Notes under the pieces: model-generated | What the model was told of the DNA's origin: nothing | The model's database searches: none | The model's input: the letters and a program-made list of their open reading frames with translations, nothing else | Assembly (NCBI GenBank): GCA_015061985.1 | Contig: SUVN01000008.1 | Coordinates: forward strand, 16,443 to 80,442 | Reading direction: 5' to 3' | Source: Akkermansiaceae bacterium | GTDB lineage: Bacteria > Verrucomicrobiota > Verrucomicrobiia > Verrucomicrobiales > Akkermansiaceae | DNA: 64,000 nt | Shown: one piece after another, positions 48,878-56,982 of the stretch | How positions within the stretch are numbered: the first letter of the stretch is position 1 | Layout: each line of letters begins with the position of its first letter | Program-made: the position numbers and the translations under genes

Positions 48878-49714
48878 ATGGCCACTCCTCAGCCCCCGGT
48901 ATATCCGGACGAACCCAAGATTCCCATCCTGCCGAACATGCTGACGGCAGGCAACCTGCTCTGCGGCTTCTTTGCTATTCTGACCATCTTCAAGGGCATG
49001 GCCTTTGATGACGGCACGGCAGAGGCATTTGCCCACTACCAGCAAGCCACCTACCTCATCTTTGCCGCCTGTATCTTCGACCTGCTGGATGGTCGTGTGG
49101 CTCGCATGTGCAAGGCAGACGGCCCCTTCGGGCGCGAGTTTGACTCCATCGCGGACGTGGTATCCTTCGGCATAGCACCCGCCATGCTGCTGGCGCGTGC
49201 CGTGCTGTTTGACCTGCCCATTCCCTATCTGGGAGATGCCATTGCCGTTATCTACCTGCTGTGTGCTGCGCTGCGTCTGGCTCGTTTCAACTGCATGGCC
49301 GCCGCCCCCAAAAAGCCTAACCAGAGCATGGACTTTGTGGGGCTGCCCGTACCCATGGCAGCCGGTGCCGTGGTGAGTACCATGTATCTGGTCATCGATC
49401 TGACCACCAACCGCAATCTCCAGCTGCCGCACCACTGGCAGTACATCATGGCGGGAGTCATGACCGTGGTGGCTCTTCTGATGATGAGCCGAGTCATCTA
49501 CCCCAGCTTCAAACACGTGAACTTTGAGAAACGCGGCACCATCGTAGCCATGCTGCTGGCGGTAGGTTCCGTCTGTGCCCTCATTGCTTTCCCCTGGATT
49601 GCCCCGGCTCTCATCTTCATGTGCTATCTGGGATACGGGCTGATTATCCGTCCTTTCCTGACCCGCCGCATGCGGCGCATGCTTGAAGTGGCGGATGATG
49701 AGGAGGACTCCTGA
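48878..49714 (+). CDS. pssA: CDP-diacylglycerol-serine O-phosphatidyltransferase
   Basis: 278 residues, about seven hydrophobic segments. The CDP-alcohol phosphotransferase motif is DLLDGRVARMCKADGPFGRE followed by FDSIADVVSFG, with the three spaced aspartates. Such membrane enzymes make phosphatidylserine, the precursor of phosphatidylethanolamine. The segments AALRLARFNCMA and FVGLPVPMAAG fit PssA rather than PgsA. Followed 28 bp later by an acyltransferase gene. Confidence 0.88.
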   Translation: MATPQPPVYPDEPKIPILPNMLTAGNLLCGFFAILTIFKGMAFDDGTAEAFAHYQQATYLIFAACIFDLLDGRVARMCKADGPFGREFDSIADVVSFGIAPAMLLARAVLFDLPIPYLGDAIAVIYLLCAALRLARFNCMAAAPKKPNQSMDFVGLPVPMAAGAVVSTMYLVIDLTTNRNLQLPHHWQYIMAGVMTVVALLMMSRVIYPSFKHVNFEKRGTIVAMLLAVGSVCALIAFPWIAPALIFMCYLGYGLIIRPFLTRRMRRMLEVADDEEDS

Positions 49715-49742
49715 TTTTTATCAGTCTATTTATTATCAACAA

Positions 49743-50792
49743 ATGCCGTCTGCACGCATCCAGTGGATTGATTTCTGCCGCGTGTATACGGCATTTTTCG
49801 TGGTGTTGCGCCATGTGGATCGCCCGTATGGCAGCTTCAACTACATCATTGACCTCTTCAACTACCGTAGCCTGATTTTCTTTTTCTTCCTGGTATCCGG
49901 CTACTTCACCCACAAAGCAGCTGTCGGGCAATGGTTGGATTGGAAACGCACCAGAACATTGCTGATTCCCTTCATCTTCTGGACAGCCGTTGCGTCTATC
50001 CTGCTGCTGCAACCCATGATGCACTGGGGACAAACACTTGCCGGGGATTTCAGCTGGTTCAGCTGGACACTCATCCCACGCGAGATGGGACTGCTCAACT
50101 GGTGCTACTGGGACTTTGACAACGTGCCGCTCTGGTTTCTGCGCACACTGCTGCTGCTGGCACTCTTCAGCCCGCTGCTGCAACGGCTACCCTCCAAGGT
50201 GCTGCTGACGCTGGTGTTGCTCTGCTTTGCCGGAAGCGATGTACTCTGTGCCCGCGATGCCGAAACCGCCCGCAGCCACGGCAGCTGGAGCGTGTGGTGG
50301 CTGCCTTTCCGACTCTACGAGAGCATCCTGGCTCTGGGCTTCTATTCTCTGGGGCTGTGGATTCGCCGCTATGCAGACTTTGCCCGCTTCACGGCCTTTG
50401 TCCGCAGCTATGCCTGGGCGCCGGTGCTGGCAGCACTCATTCTGCTGCCGGCGGTATACGGATTCGGCTTCTACCCGCCGGTGCAGAGCAGTGCGCTGGT
50501 ACTGCTCGGCGTATCCTGCACCATGGGTATCGGGGCGCTCTGCGAACAATACCTGCCCCGCTTCTGCGGATTTATTGCCTCATTCGGCCCGGCGGCTTTC
50601 TTCATCTACGTGACCCACTACATCGTGCTGCATGCCCTGCGGCTCGCTTTCACGGGCTCCTATGGCGGACATTTCACGACGATACAATGTCTCTGGATGC
50701 CCTTCCTCATCACCGCCATCTGTCTGGGTATCTTCTACCCGCTGCGCCGCTTCTTCCCCGGCTTCATGAGGCATATTGCCATGGCTAAATGA
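49743..50792 (+). CDS. Acyltransferase 3 family membrane protein
   Basis: 350 residues from ATG 49743 (MPSARIQWIDFCRVYTAFFV); a longer frame overlaps pssA. About ten TM helices. The N-terminal WIDFCRVYTAFFVVLRHVDR has the arginine/histidine pattern of the acyltransferase-3 (OafA/YeiB-like) family. Such proteins O-acylate surface polysaccharides or peptidoglycan. Possible acceptors are the glycans of the hldE operon or murein, which is inference. Last gene before the IS30 remnant. Confidence 0.82.
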   Translation: MPSARIQWIDFCRVYTAFFVVLRHVDRPYGSFNYIIDLFNYRSLIFFFFLVSGYFTHKAAVGQWLDWKRTRTLLIPFIFWTAVASILLLQPMMHWGQTLAGDFSWFSWTLIPREMGLLNWCYWDFDNVPLWFLRTLLLLALFSPLLQRLPSKVLLTLVLLCFAGSDVLCARDAETARSHGSWSVWWLPFRLYESILALGFYSLGLWIRRYADFARFTAFVRSYAWAPVLAALILLPAVYGFGFYPPVQSSALVLLGVSCTMGIGALCEQYLPRFCGFIASFGPAAFFIYVTHYIVLHALRLAFTGSYGGHFTTIQCLWMPFLITAICLGIFYPLRRFFPGFMRHIAMAK

Positions 50793-51616
50793 AGGACAGG
50801 CAGCTGAATTGCAAGTCCGCTTGCGACAATAGGAGTTTTCTTCTGATTAATCGTCTAATTTGATAAAATACAGGTTTTCGATGCGAGCCACTGTGTGGGA
50901 TAATCATCCGCCGAAGATTCGTCGAGGGTAACAGTGCATCCATTCGGCAAGACGGTTGATATCGTTTTGCGTGAACGTATCGTATGATATTTTCTTGGGT
51001 AATACTAGCCTGATGAAACGGTTTGCATTTTCGTTACTTCCTCGTTCAAACGATGAAAAGGGGTGATCATCTTTTCCGGTCGGTCGGTCTGAATAGCGTC
51101 ATAAGGAGACCTCTTATTGTCCGCCATGAGAGTAGCAAGCTTTTGACTTCTTCTGAGTTTCAGATAAGGATCACCGGCTCCACTGTTGAGTAAGTAGACT
51201 TTGTGGGCGATAAATCCGAAACTCAGACCAATTGCTTCTTTTGTATATTGAGGTTCCCCTTTAAGTTCCCAATATACAGTAGAGCGATGCCGTTGCAGAA
51301 GAGTTGCAACTTGAGCAACGGACATGCCTTTGGAGTGCAGGTATTCAAGCTGCTGTCGTTCCGATTTGTTTTTATACTTGCCTTTTTTGTGGGTGAGAGA
51401 TAATCCTCTTGGGTGCTTTTCATCATCGCTAAGTGTTGTTTGTAGCTATGTATCACAGGTATTATGCCTCCTTCCACACCGAAAAGCACCTCTGTTTGGT
51501 TTCATCGTGGCGTACGGACTAGGGCAGTTTGCACCCCTCAGTGACTATTTGCGGCTTTCCCGTGTCTCATTTGATTTTTACAAACTCGCCTGCTGTGGCA
51601 GAGGGCAAGAATGATG
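50793..51616. other. Intergenic region holding the IS30 remnant
   Basis: Apart from the transposase remnant, the flanks (50793-50903 and 51446-51616) show no gene. I could not identify the element's terminal inverted repeats. Confidence 0.5.
50904..51445 (-). pseudogene. IS30-family transposase remnant
   Basis: Reading the minus strand, an open stretch without a start codon gives an IS30-type N-terminus: GLSLTHKKGKYKNKSERQQL, then YLHSKGMSVAQVATLLQRHR and STVYWEL (helix-turn-helix). The typical C-terminus, FERGSNENANRFIRLVLPKK followed by ISYDTFTQNDINRLAEWMHC and YPRRIFGG-stop, follows in a different frame. The catalytic middle (most of the DDE region, roughly 150-200 residues) is gone; the frame change lies near 51060. 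A longer 106-residue frame at 51005-51325 is a fragment of this. Not functional. Confidence 0.8.
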
Positions 51617-51644
51617 TTGCAAGCCGTCGAAAGTGTGCTAGAAT
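51617..51644 (+). promoter_or_regulatory. Sigma70 promoter of yggS
   Basis: TTGCAA (51617-51622), 16 bp, TAGAAT (51639-51644), 6 nt before the ATG at 51651. The predicted start is at the start codon. Confidence 0.65.
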
Positions 51645-51650
51645 GCAGGC

Positions 51651-52340
51651 ATGTACATACAGGATCAACTGGGTGAAATACGAAAAGCCATTTCCGGGGC
51701 GGCCGCGCGAGCCGGGCGCACTGCGGAGAGTATCACGCTGCTGGCGGTCAGCAAAACATTCCCGGTGAGCGATATCTTGCAGGCCTATGCCGATGGCCAG
51801 CGCATCTTCGGTGAGAACCGTCTGCAGGAAGCCATGGAGAAGATGCCGCAGATGCCGCAGGACTGCGAGTGGCATCTCATCGGGCCGCTACAGCGCAACA
51901 AGGTGCGCAAGGCTCTGGAACAGGGCTTTGCGCTCATTCAGGCGGTGGATTCCCTGAAGCTGGCAGCCACAATTTCCCGCATCGCCGGCGAGCTGGGAAT
52001 CACGGCTCACATCCTGCTGGAAGTGAATATTGACGGCGAGGCGAGCAAACACGGCTTCACCCCGCAACAACTGGAGGAAGAGTGGGAGGCGCTCACCGAG
52101 CTGCCCGGACTGGATATACGCGGTTTGATGTGTATCCCCGCCCCGGTGGATAACCCGCAGGATGCGCGCCCGGCCTTTGCTGCGCTGCGCACTCTGGCAG
52201 AGAAGCTCCGCGAGCGCGGTCCCCTGCCCCTGCCGGAGCTTTCCATGGGCATGAGCCATGACTTTGAAGTGGCGGTGGAAGAAGGTGCCACCATCGTGCG
52301 CGTGGGCTCCGCGATTTTCGGCAAGCGGGATTATACCTGA
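51651..52340 (+). CDS. yggS: PLP-binding protein, YggS/PLPBP family
   Basis: 229 residues, a single alanine-racemase-like TIM barrel. PLP lysine in LLAVSKTFP near residue 35; FGENRLQEAMEKM, WHLIGPLQRNKVRKAL, LLEVNIDGEASKHGF, GLMCIPAP, LSMGMSHDFEVAVEEGATIV and RVGSAIFG are all family-typical. No catalytic domain beyond the barrel: YggS keeps PLP levels balanced. pdxJ, the pyridoxal phosphate synthase gene, is 7 kb away. The transcript appears leaderless. Confidence 0.94.
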   Translation: MYIQDQLGEIRKAISGAAARAGRTAESITLLAVSKTFPVSDILQAYADGQRIFGENRLQEAMEKMPQMPQDCEWHLIGPLQRNKVRKALEQGFALIQAVDSLKLAATISRIAGELGITAHILLEVNIDGEASKHGFTPQQLEEEWEALTELPGLDIRGLMCIPAPVDNPQDARPAFAALRTLAEKLRERGPLPLPELSMGMSHDFEVAVEEGATIVRVGSAIFGKRDYT

Positions 52341-52374
52341 CAGCTCTTTCCCTTTCTTCGGAATCACAAAAAAC

Positions 52375-52401
52375 CGCGCATCGGCTGATGCGCGTTTTTT
52401 T
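52375..52401. terminator. Bidirectional terminator between yggS and rpsI
   Basis: CGCGCATC / GATGCGCG stem, 4-nt loop, T7 on the plus strand and A-rich upstream, giving a TTTTTT tract on the minus strand. Confidence 0.88.
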
Positions 52402-52435
52402 GTGTTGAACAAAGGGTTCGTGTAAGACGCTGAGA

Positions 52436-52840
52436 TTAGCGCTTGCTGAACTGGAAACGCTTGCGGGCGCCCGGACGACCGGCCTTCTTGCGCTCCTTCA
52501 TGCGGGAGTCGCGGGTCAGCAGACCCTGCTCGCGGAGCTGCTTGCGGTACTCCTCATCAATCATGACGAGAGAACGGGCAATAGCGAGGCTGATGGCACC
52601 GGTCTGGCCGTGGATACCGCCACCCTTGCAGGTCACGAGCACGTTGAAGCGCTTCATGGTGTTGGTGGCGTAGAAAGGCTGCAGCACGACGTTCTGCAGA
52701 GCGTCGGTGGGGAGGTATTCCTCGAAGCTGCGGCGGTTGATGGTAATCTTGCCGGACTTGCCTTCCTCAGCGGGGGTCAGCCAGACGTGGGCGATAGCCT
52801 CCTTGCGGCGGCCGGTAGCGTTGTAGGGAGTAGTAGACAT
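52436..52840 (-). CDS. rpsI: 30S ribosomal protein S9
   Basis: 134 residues. Starts MSTTPYNATGRRKEAIAHVW; includes GGGIHGQTGAISLAIARSLV, and ends with the invariant basic tail RPGARKRFQFSKR that contacts tRNA in the P site. Downstream of rplM with a 9-bp gap, the standard L13-S9 pair. Confidence 0.96.
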   Translation of the reverse strand: MSTTPYNATGRRKEAIAHVWLTPAEEGKSGKITINRRSFEEYLPTDALQNVVLQPFYATNTMKRFNVLVTCKGGGIHGQTGAISLAIARSLVMIDEEYRKQLREQGLLTRDSRMKERKKAGRPGARKRFQFSKR

Positions 52841-52849
52841 GGTCAGAAA

Positions 52850-53281
52850 TTAGGCGATGGTTACAGCTTCCGGTTTGTTGGCGGCGTGCGGGTGCTCAGC
52901 ACCGGCGTACACCTTGAGACGGCCACCCTGAGCGCGACCCTGACGGGTGTGGGGCACCATACCGAGAATGGCGTGCTCCAGAATCATCTCCGGGTGCTTC
53001 TTGCGAAGCTTGGAGGGGGTGGTCACCACCTGGTTACCCACGTAACCGGTGTAACGAGTATAAATCTTGGCACGCTCCTTGTTGCCGGTGAGCACGACCT
53101 TGTCGGCGTTCACCACGATCACATAGTCACCGCAGTCCACATGGGGGGTGAAGATCGTCTTGTTCTTACCGCGAAGCAGGTTGGCTGCTTCCACTGCAAC
53201 CTGACCGAGCACCTTGTCAGCGGCGTCGATCACATACCACTTGCGCTCGATATCCTGAGCTTTGGCAGAGAAGGTTTTCAT
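52850..53281 (-). CDS. rplM: 50S ribosomal protein L13
   Basis: 143 residues, MKTFSAKAQDIERKWYVIDA, DKVLGQVAVEAANLLRGKNK, HVDCGDYVIVVNADKVVLTG and GMVPHTRQGRAQGGRLKVYA. First gene of the L13-S9 operon. The promoter is at 53341-53369, and the ~50-nt leader holds a short hairpin (53313-53336) that could be an L13 control site. Confidence 0.96.
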   Translation of the reverse strand: MKTFSAKAQDIERKWYVIDAADKVLGQVAVEAANLLRGKNKTIFTPHVDCGDYVIVVNADKVVLTGNKERAKIYTRYTGYVGNQVVTTPSKLRKKHPEMILEHAILGMVPHTRQGRAQGGRLKVYAGAEHPHAANKPEAVTIA

Positions 53282-53312
53282 ATTGTTTTCTTGATTTCCG
53301 GTTTAGGCTTTC

Positions 53313-53336
53313 GCCGTCGAACCCATAGTTCGGGGC
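53313..53336 (-). promoter_or_regulatory. Leader hairpin of rplM
   Basis: CGAAC / GTTCG stem (53318-53322 with 53328-53332) flanked by GCC/GGC, in the 5' leader of rplM. Candidate site for L13 autoregulation, by analogy with ribosomal-protein operons. Confidence 0.35.
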
Positions 53337-53340
53337 GGAT

Positions 53341-53369
53341 ACTCTACCCCCAATTACTCTGTTTGTCAA
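53341..53369 (-). promoter_or_regulatory. Sigma70 promoter of rplM-rpsI
   Basis: Minus strand perfect TTGACA (53369-53364), 17 bp, TAGAGT (53346-53341). Confidence 0.65.
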
Positions 53370-53430
53370 CCGTATTTTTACGAATTTGGCTTTTTTTTCA
53401 CTTTTCGAGGCTTAAATTTGAAAAAAGCGC

Positions 53431-53459
53431 TTGCTATTCTACACTTTCCGCATTAGAAT
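53431..53459 (+). promoter_or_regulatory. Sigma70 promoter of infA
   Basis: TTGCTA (53431-53436), 17 bp, TAGAAT (53454-53459). It overlaps the extended upstream frame, so translation must begin downstream at 53488 or 53518. Confidence 0.65.
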
Positions 53460-53517
53460 GGCGCGGCGCACGCGCGGAAAGCGCAGTATGCCACATGAAC
53501 CTAAGTATACGAAAATA

Positions 53518-53844
53518 ATGGCAAATCCCCCGAACAGCCGCGGCGGCAAGCCGCAACAGCGCAACAATGGTCCCCGCAACAATGCACGCCCCGTGAACTC
53601 CGCTCCCAAACCCAAGGTGAAGGATGATGACGGTGAGGGCGAAATCGAGCTGGAGGGCGTGGTTTCCGCCGTGCTTGCCGGCACCATGTTCCGCGTACGC
53701 GTTGCCAATGGCCATGAATTCCTGGCCCACATCTCCGGCAAGATGCGCAAGCGTTTCATTCGTCTGGTGGTGGGTGACCGTGTCAAGATTGAGGTTTCCC
53801 CTTACGATATGACCAAGGCCCGCATCACGTTCCGTCTGAACTGA
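53518..53844 (+). CDS. infA: Translation initiation factor IF-1, N-terminally extended
   Basis: 108 residues from ATG 53518; ATG 53488 would add ten. The last ~70 residues are the IF-1 S1-like fold ([60 protein letters not shown]). The first ~37 residues are an extra Asn/Pro/Arg/Gly-rich, probably disordered arm ([20 protein letters not shown]). Ordinary IF-1 is about 72 residues. No ribosome site is visible for either start. Confidence 0.88.
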   Translation: MANPPNSRGGKPQQRNNGPRNNARPVNSAPKPKVKDDDGEGEIELEGVVSAVLAGTMFRVRVANGHEFLAHISGKMRKRFIRLVVGDRVKIEVSPYDMTKARITFRLN

Positions 53845-53870
53845 TTTCCCCGAAGCTGATTTTCTCGCAG

Positions 53871-53905
53871 AGCTGAGCAACCCCGGAGGTTGTTCAGCTT
53901 TTTTT
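53871..53905 (+). terminator. Terminator of infA
   Basis: AGCTGAGCAACC / GGTTGTTCAGCT stem (one G-T pair) followed by TTTTTTT. Confidence 0.9.
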
Positions 53906-53912
53906 GTGCAAG

Positions 53913-53946
53913 AAAAAAAACCCTGTCTCCGCTAAAAGAGACAGGG
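53913..53946 (-). terminator. Terminator of the outer-membrane barrel gene
   Basis: Minus strand CCCTGTCTC / GAGACAGGG stem, then TTTTTTTT. Confidence 0.92.
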
Positions 53947-53972
53947 TGAAAGCTAATCAGAAGTATTGACTA

Positions 53973-54593
53973 TCAGAACTTGAAGCCCACACCTACGCGC
54001 ACGCCGTTGTAGGTCTGCTCATCGCAGCCGTCGGGCTTGGCATAGTTGGCGGTAAATTCGTATGCGGCGAAAAGCTCCGTCTTCTCGCAAAGCTGATAGC
54101 GCACACCCAGTTCAAGCGTGGCAATGAAGCCCCAGTCGGAATCATGCCATTTGTCAATCTCTTCGGCATCATCAAACTTGTACTTGAAGCTTGTGTTGGC
54201 AATACCGGCATTCACAGCACCGTACAGAGCGGTCTTCTCTGTGAGGGCATGCGTGTAGCGGTAGCCGGGCATCAGATAGAAGCTGTGTACGTCCACTTCT
54301 TCTGTACCGCCAAAAACGCCGCGCTGTGCTTCATCGCCGAAGTTGTAACCGAAACGCAGCGTCACGGCAGAATTGCCGCAGATGGGCTTCACCAGCGTCA
54401 AATCGGCACCCATCAGGTCAATCTCCTTAGCGGGACCAAAGCTCAGCAGCTCCTTGGCAGCGGATTTGTACACACCGGCCACCTCGAGGGTCAGCGGGCA
54501 GCTCGGAGCGGGTGCGGGCGTCACAATCGGGGCGGGCTCACCGGCCATTACCGGAAGACCCAGCGCCATTGCAGCAAAAATAACTTTCTTCAT
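53973..54593 (-). CDS. Small outer-membrane beta-barrel protein
   Basis: 206 residues, signal peptide MKKVIFAAMALGLPVMA, a short Pro/Ala linker, then about eight alternating amphipathic strands (AVTLRFGYNFGDEAQRG, DVHSFYLMPGYRYTHAL, ELGVRYQLCEKTELFAAYEF) and a final GVRVGVGFKF with terminal Phe, the outer-membrane assembly signal. Resembles OmpA/OprF-type eight-strand barrels without a periplasmic domain. Own promoter and terminator; likely an abundant surface protein. Confidence 0.8.
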   Translation of the reverse strand: MKKVIFAAMALGLPVMAGEPAPIVTPAPAPSCPLTLEVAGVYKSAAKELLSFGPAKEIDLMGADLTLVKPICGNSAVTLRFGYNFGDEAQRGVFGGTEEVDVHSFYLMPGYRYTHALTEKTALYGAVNAGIANTSFKYKFDDAEEIDKWHDSDWGFIATLELGVRYQLCEKTELFAAYEFTANYAKPDGCDEQTYNGVRVGVGFKF

Positions 54594-54660
54594 CGTTCTG
54601 TAATGTGTTGGAGTTTATGTAGCTTCCGGACGGATTACCGACACCATCCGGACTCTTTCT

Positions 54661-54689
54661 ATATAACAATCCGATACCCCTCTCGTCAA
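54661..54689 (-). promoter_or_regulatory. Sigma70 promoter of the barrel gene
   Basis: Minus strand TTGACG (54689-54684), 17 bp, TTATAT (54666-54661). Confidence 0.65.
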
Positions 54690-54743
54690 GCATTATTTAA
54701 CCAAGCTTAAAAATTATCAAGTAATACTCGAGGGAGCAAGGCA

Positions 54744-54773
54744 ACGGGCGCAACTCCGAAGAGTTGCGCCCGT
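54744..54773 (-). terminator. Hairpin after the symporter gene
   Basis: ACGGGCGCAACTC / GAGTTGCGCCCGT 13-bp perfect stem with a 4-nt loop between the symporter gene and the barrel-gene promoter. No clear T-run. Confidence 0.65.
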
Positions 54774-54799
54774 GAAATAATCTGAAGAAGAGGCAATCT

Positions 54800-56959
54800 T
54801 TACCAGAAGATGATGTAAAGAGCCACGGTAGCTACAATAACGGCCAGACCGAAAGCCTTAGCGCGGCCGGAGGTCTTCATCTCGATGATACCCTTATCCT
54901 GAAGCACCACGGACTCACCGCCGATAATGTGGTTGCGGATGGTCAGAATGAGGCCGACGAGGCAGACCACGATGAGGGAGTAGCCCATGCGGTTGAGGAA
55001 GGAATCACCCGTGCAGCCGAGGATTTCCACCCACTTGAATGCGGCAAAGGCCACAATACCGACCACGATACCGAGCCAACCGAAGACGCGGGGGCACTTA
55101 GGCACGAAGAAACCGAAGAGGAACACGGCCAGCACGCCCGGGCTGAGGAAGCCCTGGAACTCCTGGATGAAGGTGAAGATACCGCCGAATGCGGGGTTAT
55201 CCAGGAAAGGAGCCACCACGGTGGCAATCACGGCACAGACCAGCACAGCCACCTTACCCACGGCCACCAGCTGCTTATCGGAAGCACCCTTGCCGGTAGC
55301 CACTTCCTTGGCCTTGTTGTAAAGGTCCATGGTGAAGAGGGTGGAAGCAGAGTTGAGCATGGAAGCCAGAGAGCTGACCACGGCACCGAAGAGGGCAGCC
55401 AGCACAAACCAGGCCCAGCCGGTACCCGGCAGCAGCTTGCGCAGCAGGGTGGCGAAAGCGTAGTCATACTGGTAGGCAGCCAGCGTGGTGGAGACGGTGT
55501 AACCGGTGATATCAGCACGTGCGGCAGCCGTAGCAGCCTTTTCAGCCTTCAGGATTTCATCGGCTTTGGCAGAACGCTCTGCAATCTGCGCTGCAGGAAT
55601 AGCACTCAGCTGGGCAGCCAGAGCATCCACGGCGGGAATGCTGTCTGCAGCACCGACCGTCTGCAGGTTCTTGCGAATCAGCTCCACGGAAGCGGCGGCG
55701 GAATCCTCGCGCACCAAACGGCTGGCAGCGATATCGAAGATAACCTTCTTGCCGCTGGTAGCAGCATCCTGCTCTGCCTTCTGAATGATAGCGGTCGCAT
55801 TGCTGTCGGCCTTGGCGGCCAGATCACCGCGATACAGGTTGTAGGCCAGAATGCCGGGGATAATCACCACAAAGGGGATGAGCAGCTTGAGGAATGCGGC
55901 AAAGACGATACCGAGCTGACCTTCCTCCAGGCTCTTGGAAGCCAGGGTACGCTGCATGATGTACTGGTTAAGCCCCCAGTAGAAGAAGTTGGGAATCCAC
56001 AGACCCAGCAGGTACACCGTCCAGGGCATCACGGGGTCGGAGGCCTCGCGCATCATGTGCAGCTTACCGCCGATACCGTTGGTTGCGCCGCTGACTTCAC
56101 CGGCGTTGAGGTTCACCAGGCGGTTAAGGCCATCGCAGAACTGGGACCCGGTGGAAGCCATAGCCTCGGCGGTAGTATTGGCCGTGGTGGATGCCGTGGA
56201 CAGCACCTCCTGCGGCACGGTGTTGAACGCACCCAGAGCCATGATGGCAAAGTAGGCCACCACACCGCCGCCCACAATCAGAGCCGCACCCCAGATGAGG
56301 TCGGTCCAGGCACAAGCTTTCAGACCACCCACATACACATAGACCGTGGCAGCACCGGCAATGATGAGACAGCCGGTGGTGACGGACAGGTCAAAGTAAA
56401 TGGAAACCACGCTGGCACCGGCATAAATAACGGCAGCGGTAGGCACACCCACGAGAATCAGCAGGTTCACGAAGGCCATGGCCACGCGAGCCACGCCGTT
56501 GTAGCGCTCCTCCAGGAACTGGGGAATCGTGAATACACCGCGCTTGAGCAACATGGGCAGGAAGGTGAAGGCCACAATCACCAACACGATGGCGGCCAGC
56601 CATTCATAACCGGCAATGGCCAGACCCAGCCAGTCAGCGGACTGGCCGCTCATGCCCACGAACTGCTCCGTGGAGATATTGGCTGCCAGCAGGGAGAAGC
56701 CCACCAGCCACCAGCTCAGGCCGCGACCGGCCAGGAAGTAATCGGCAGCCCCCTTCTCTTCCTTGTTTTCCGTGCTCTCACCGGAGTCCGAGGACTTCCA
56801 GATACCGAGGCCGATGACACCGACCACGACCACACAGAACACTATCATCTCCCAGAGCGGGAGCACATCCACGGTAGCGGCCGCAGCCCCGGCATCCTGA
56901 GCCATGGCGGCACCGGACATGAGGGCGAGCGCTCCGAACAATGTCATGAGTTTCTTCAT
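54800..56959 (-). CDS. Sodium/sugar symporter (SSS family), probably galactose
   Basis: 719 residues. An N-terminal hydrophobic leader (MKKLMTLFGALALMSGAAMAQ) looks cleavable; the SSS core then starts LPLWEMIVFCVVVVGVIGLG. Typical SGLT segments: ADYFLAGRGLSWWLVGFSLL, AANISTEQFVGMSGQ, YVYVGGLKACAWTDLIWGAA, FYWGLNQYIMQRTLASKSLE, AALFGAVVSSLASMLNSAST. Between ILAYNLYRG (about 380) and FATLLRKLLPGTGWAW (about 500) is an Ala-rich soluble insert of about 110 residues not present in vSGLT. Located 23 bp after galK, hence a likely galactose carrier. Confidence 0.88.
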   Translation of the reverse strand: MKKLMTLFGALALMSGAAMAQDAGAAAATVDVLPLWEMIVFCVVVVGVIGLGIWKSSDSGESTENKEEKGAADYFLAGRGLSWWLVGFSLLAANISTEQFVGMSGQSADWLGLAIAGYEWLAAIVLVIVAFTFLPMLLKRGVFTIPQFLEERYNGVARVAMAFVNLLILVGVPTAAVIYAGASVVSIYFDLSVTTGCLIIAGAATVYVYVGGLKACAWTDLIWGAALIVGGGVVAYFAIMALGAFNTVPQEVLSTASTTANTTAEAMASTGSQFCDGLNRLVNLNAGEVSGATNGIGGKLHMMREASDPVMPWTVYLLGLWIPNFFYWGLNQYIMQRTLASKSLEEGQLGIVFAAFLKLLIPFVVIIPGILAYNLYRGDLAAKADSNATAIIQKAEQDAATSGKKVIFDIAASRLVREDSAAASVELIRKNLQTVGAADSIPAVDALAAQLSAIPAAQIAERSAKADEILKAEKAATAAARADITGYTVSTTLAAYQYDYAFATLLRKLLPGTGWAWFVLAALFGAVVSSLASMLNSASTLFTMDLYNKAKEVATGKGASDKQLVAVGKVAVLVCAVIATVVAPFLDNPAFGGIFTFIQEFQGFLSPGVLAVFLFGFFVPKCPRVFGWLGIVVGIVAFAAFKWVEILGCTGDSFLNRMGYSLIVVCLVGLILTIRNHIIGGESVVLQDKGIIEMKTSGRAKAFGLAVIVATVALYIIFW

Positions 56960-56982
56960 AAGTATGTGTTTTTGTTGAAAAT

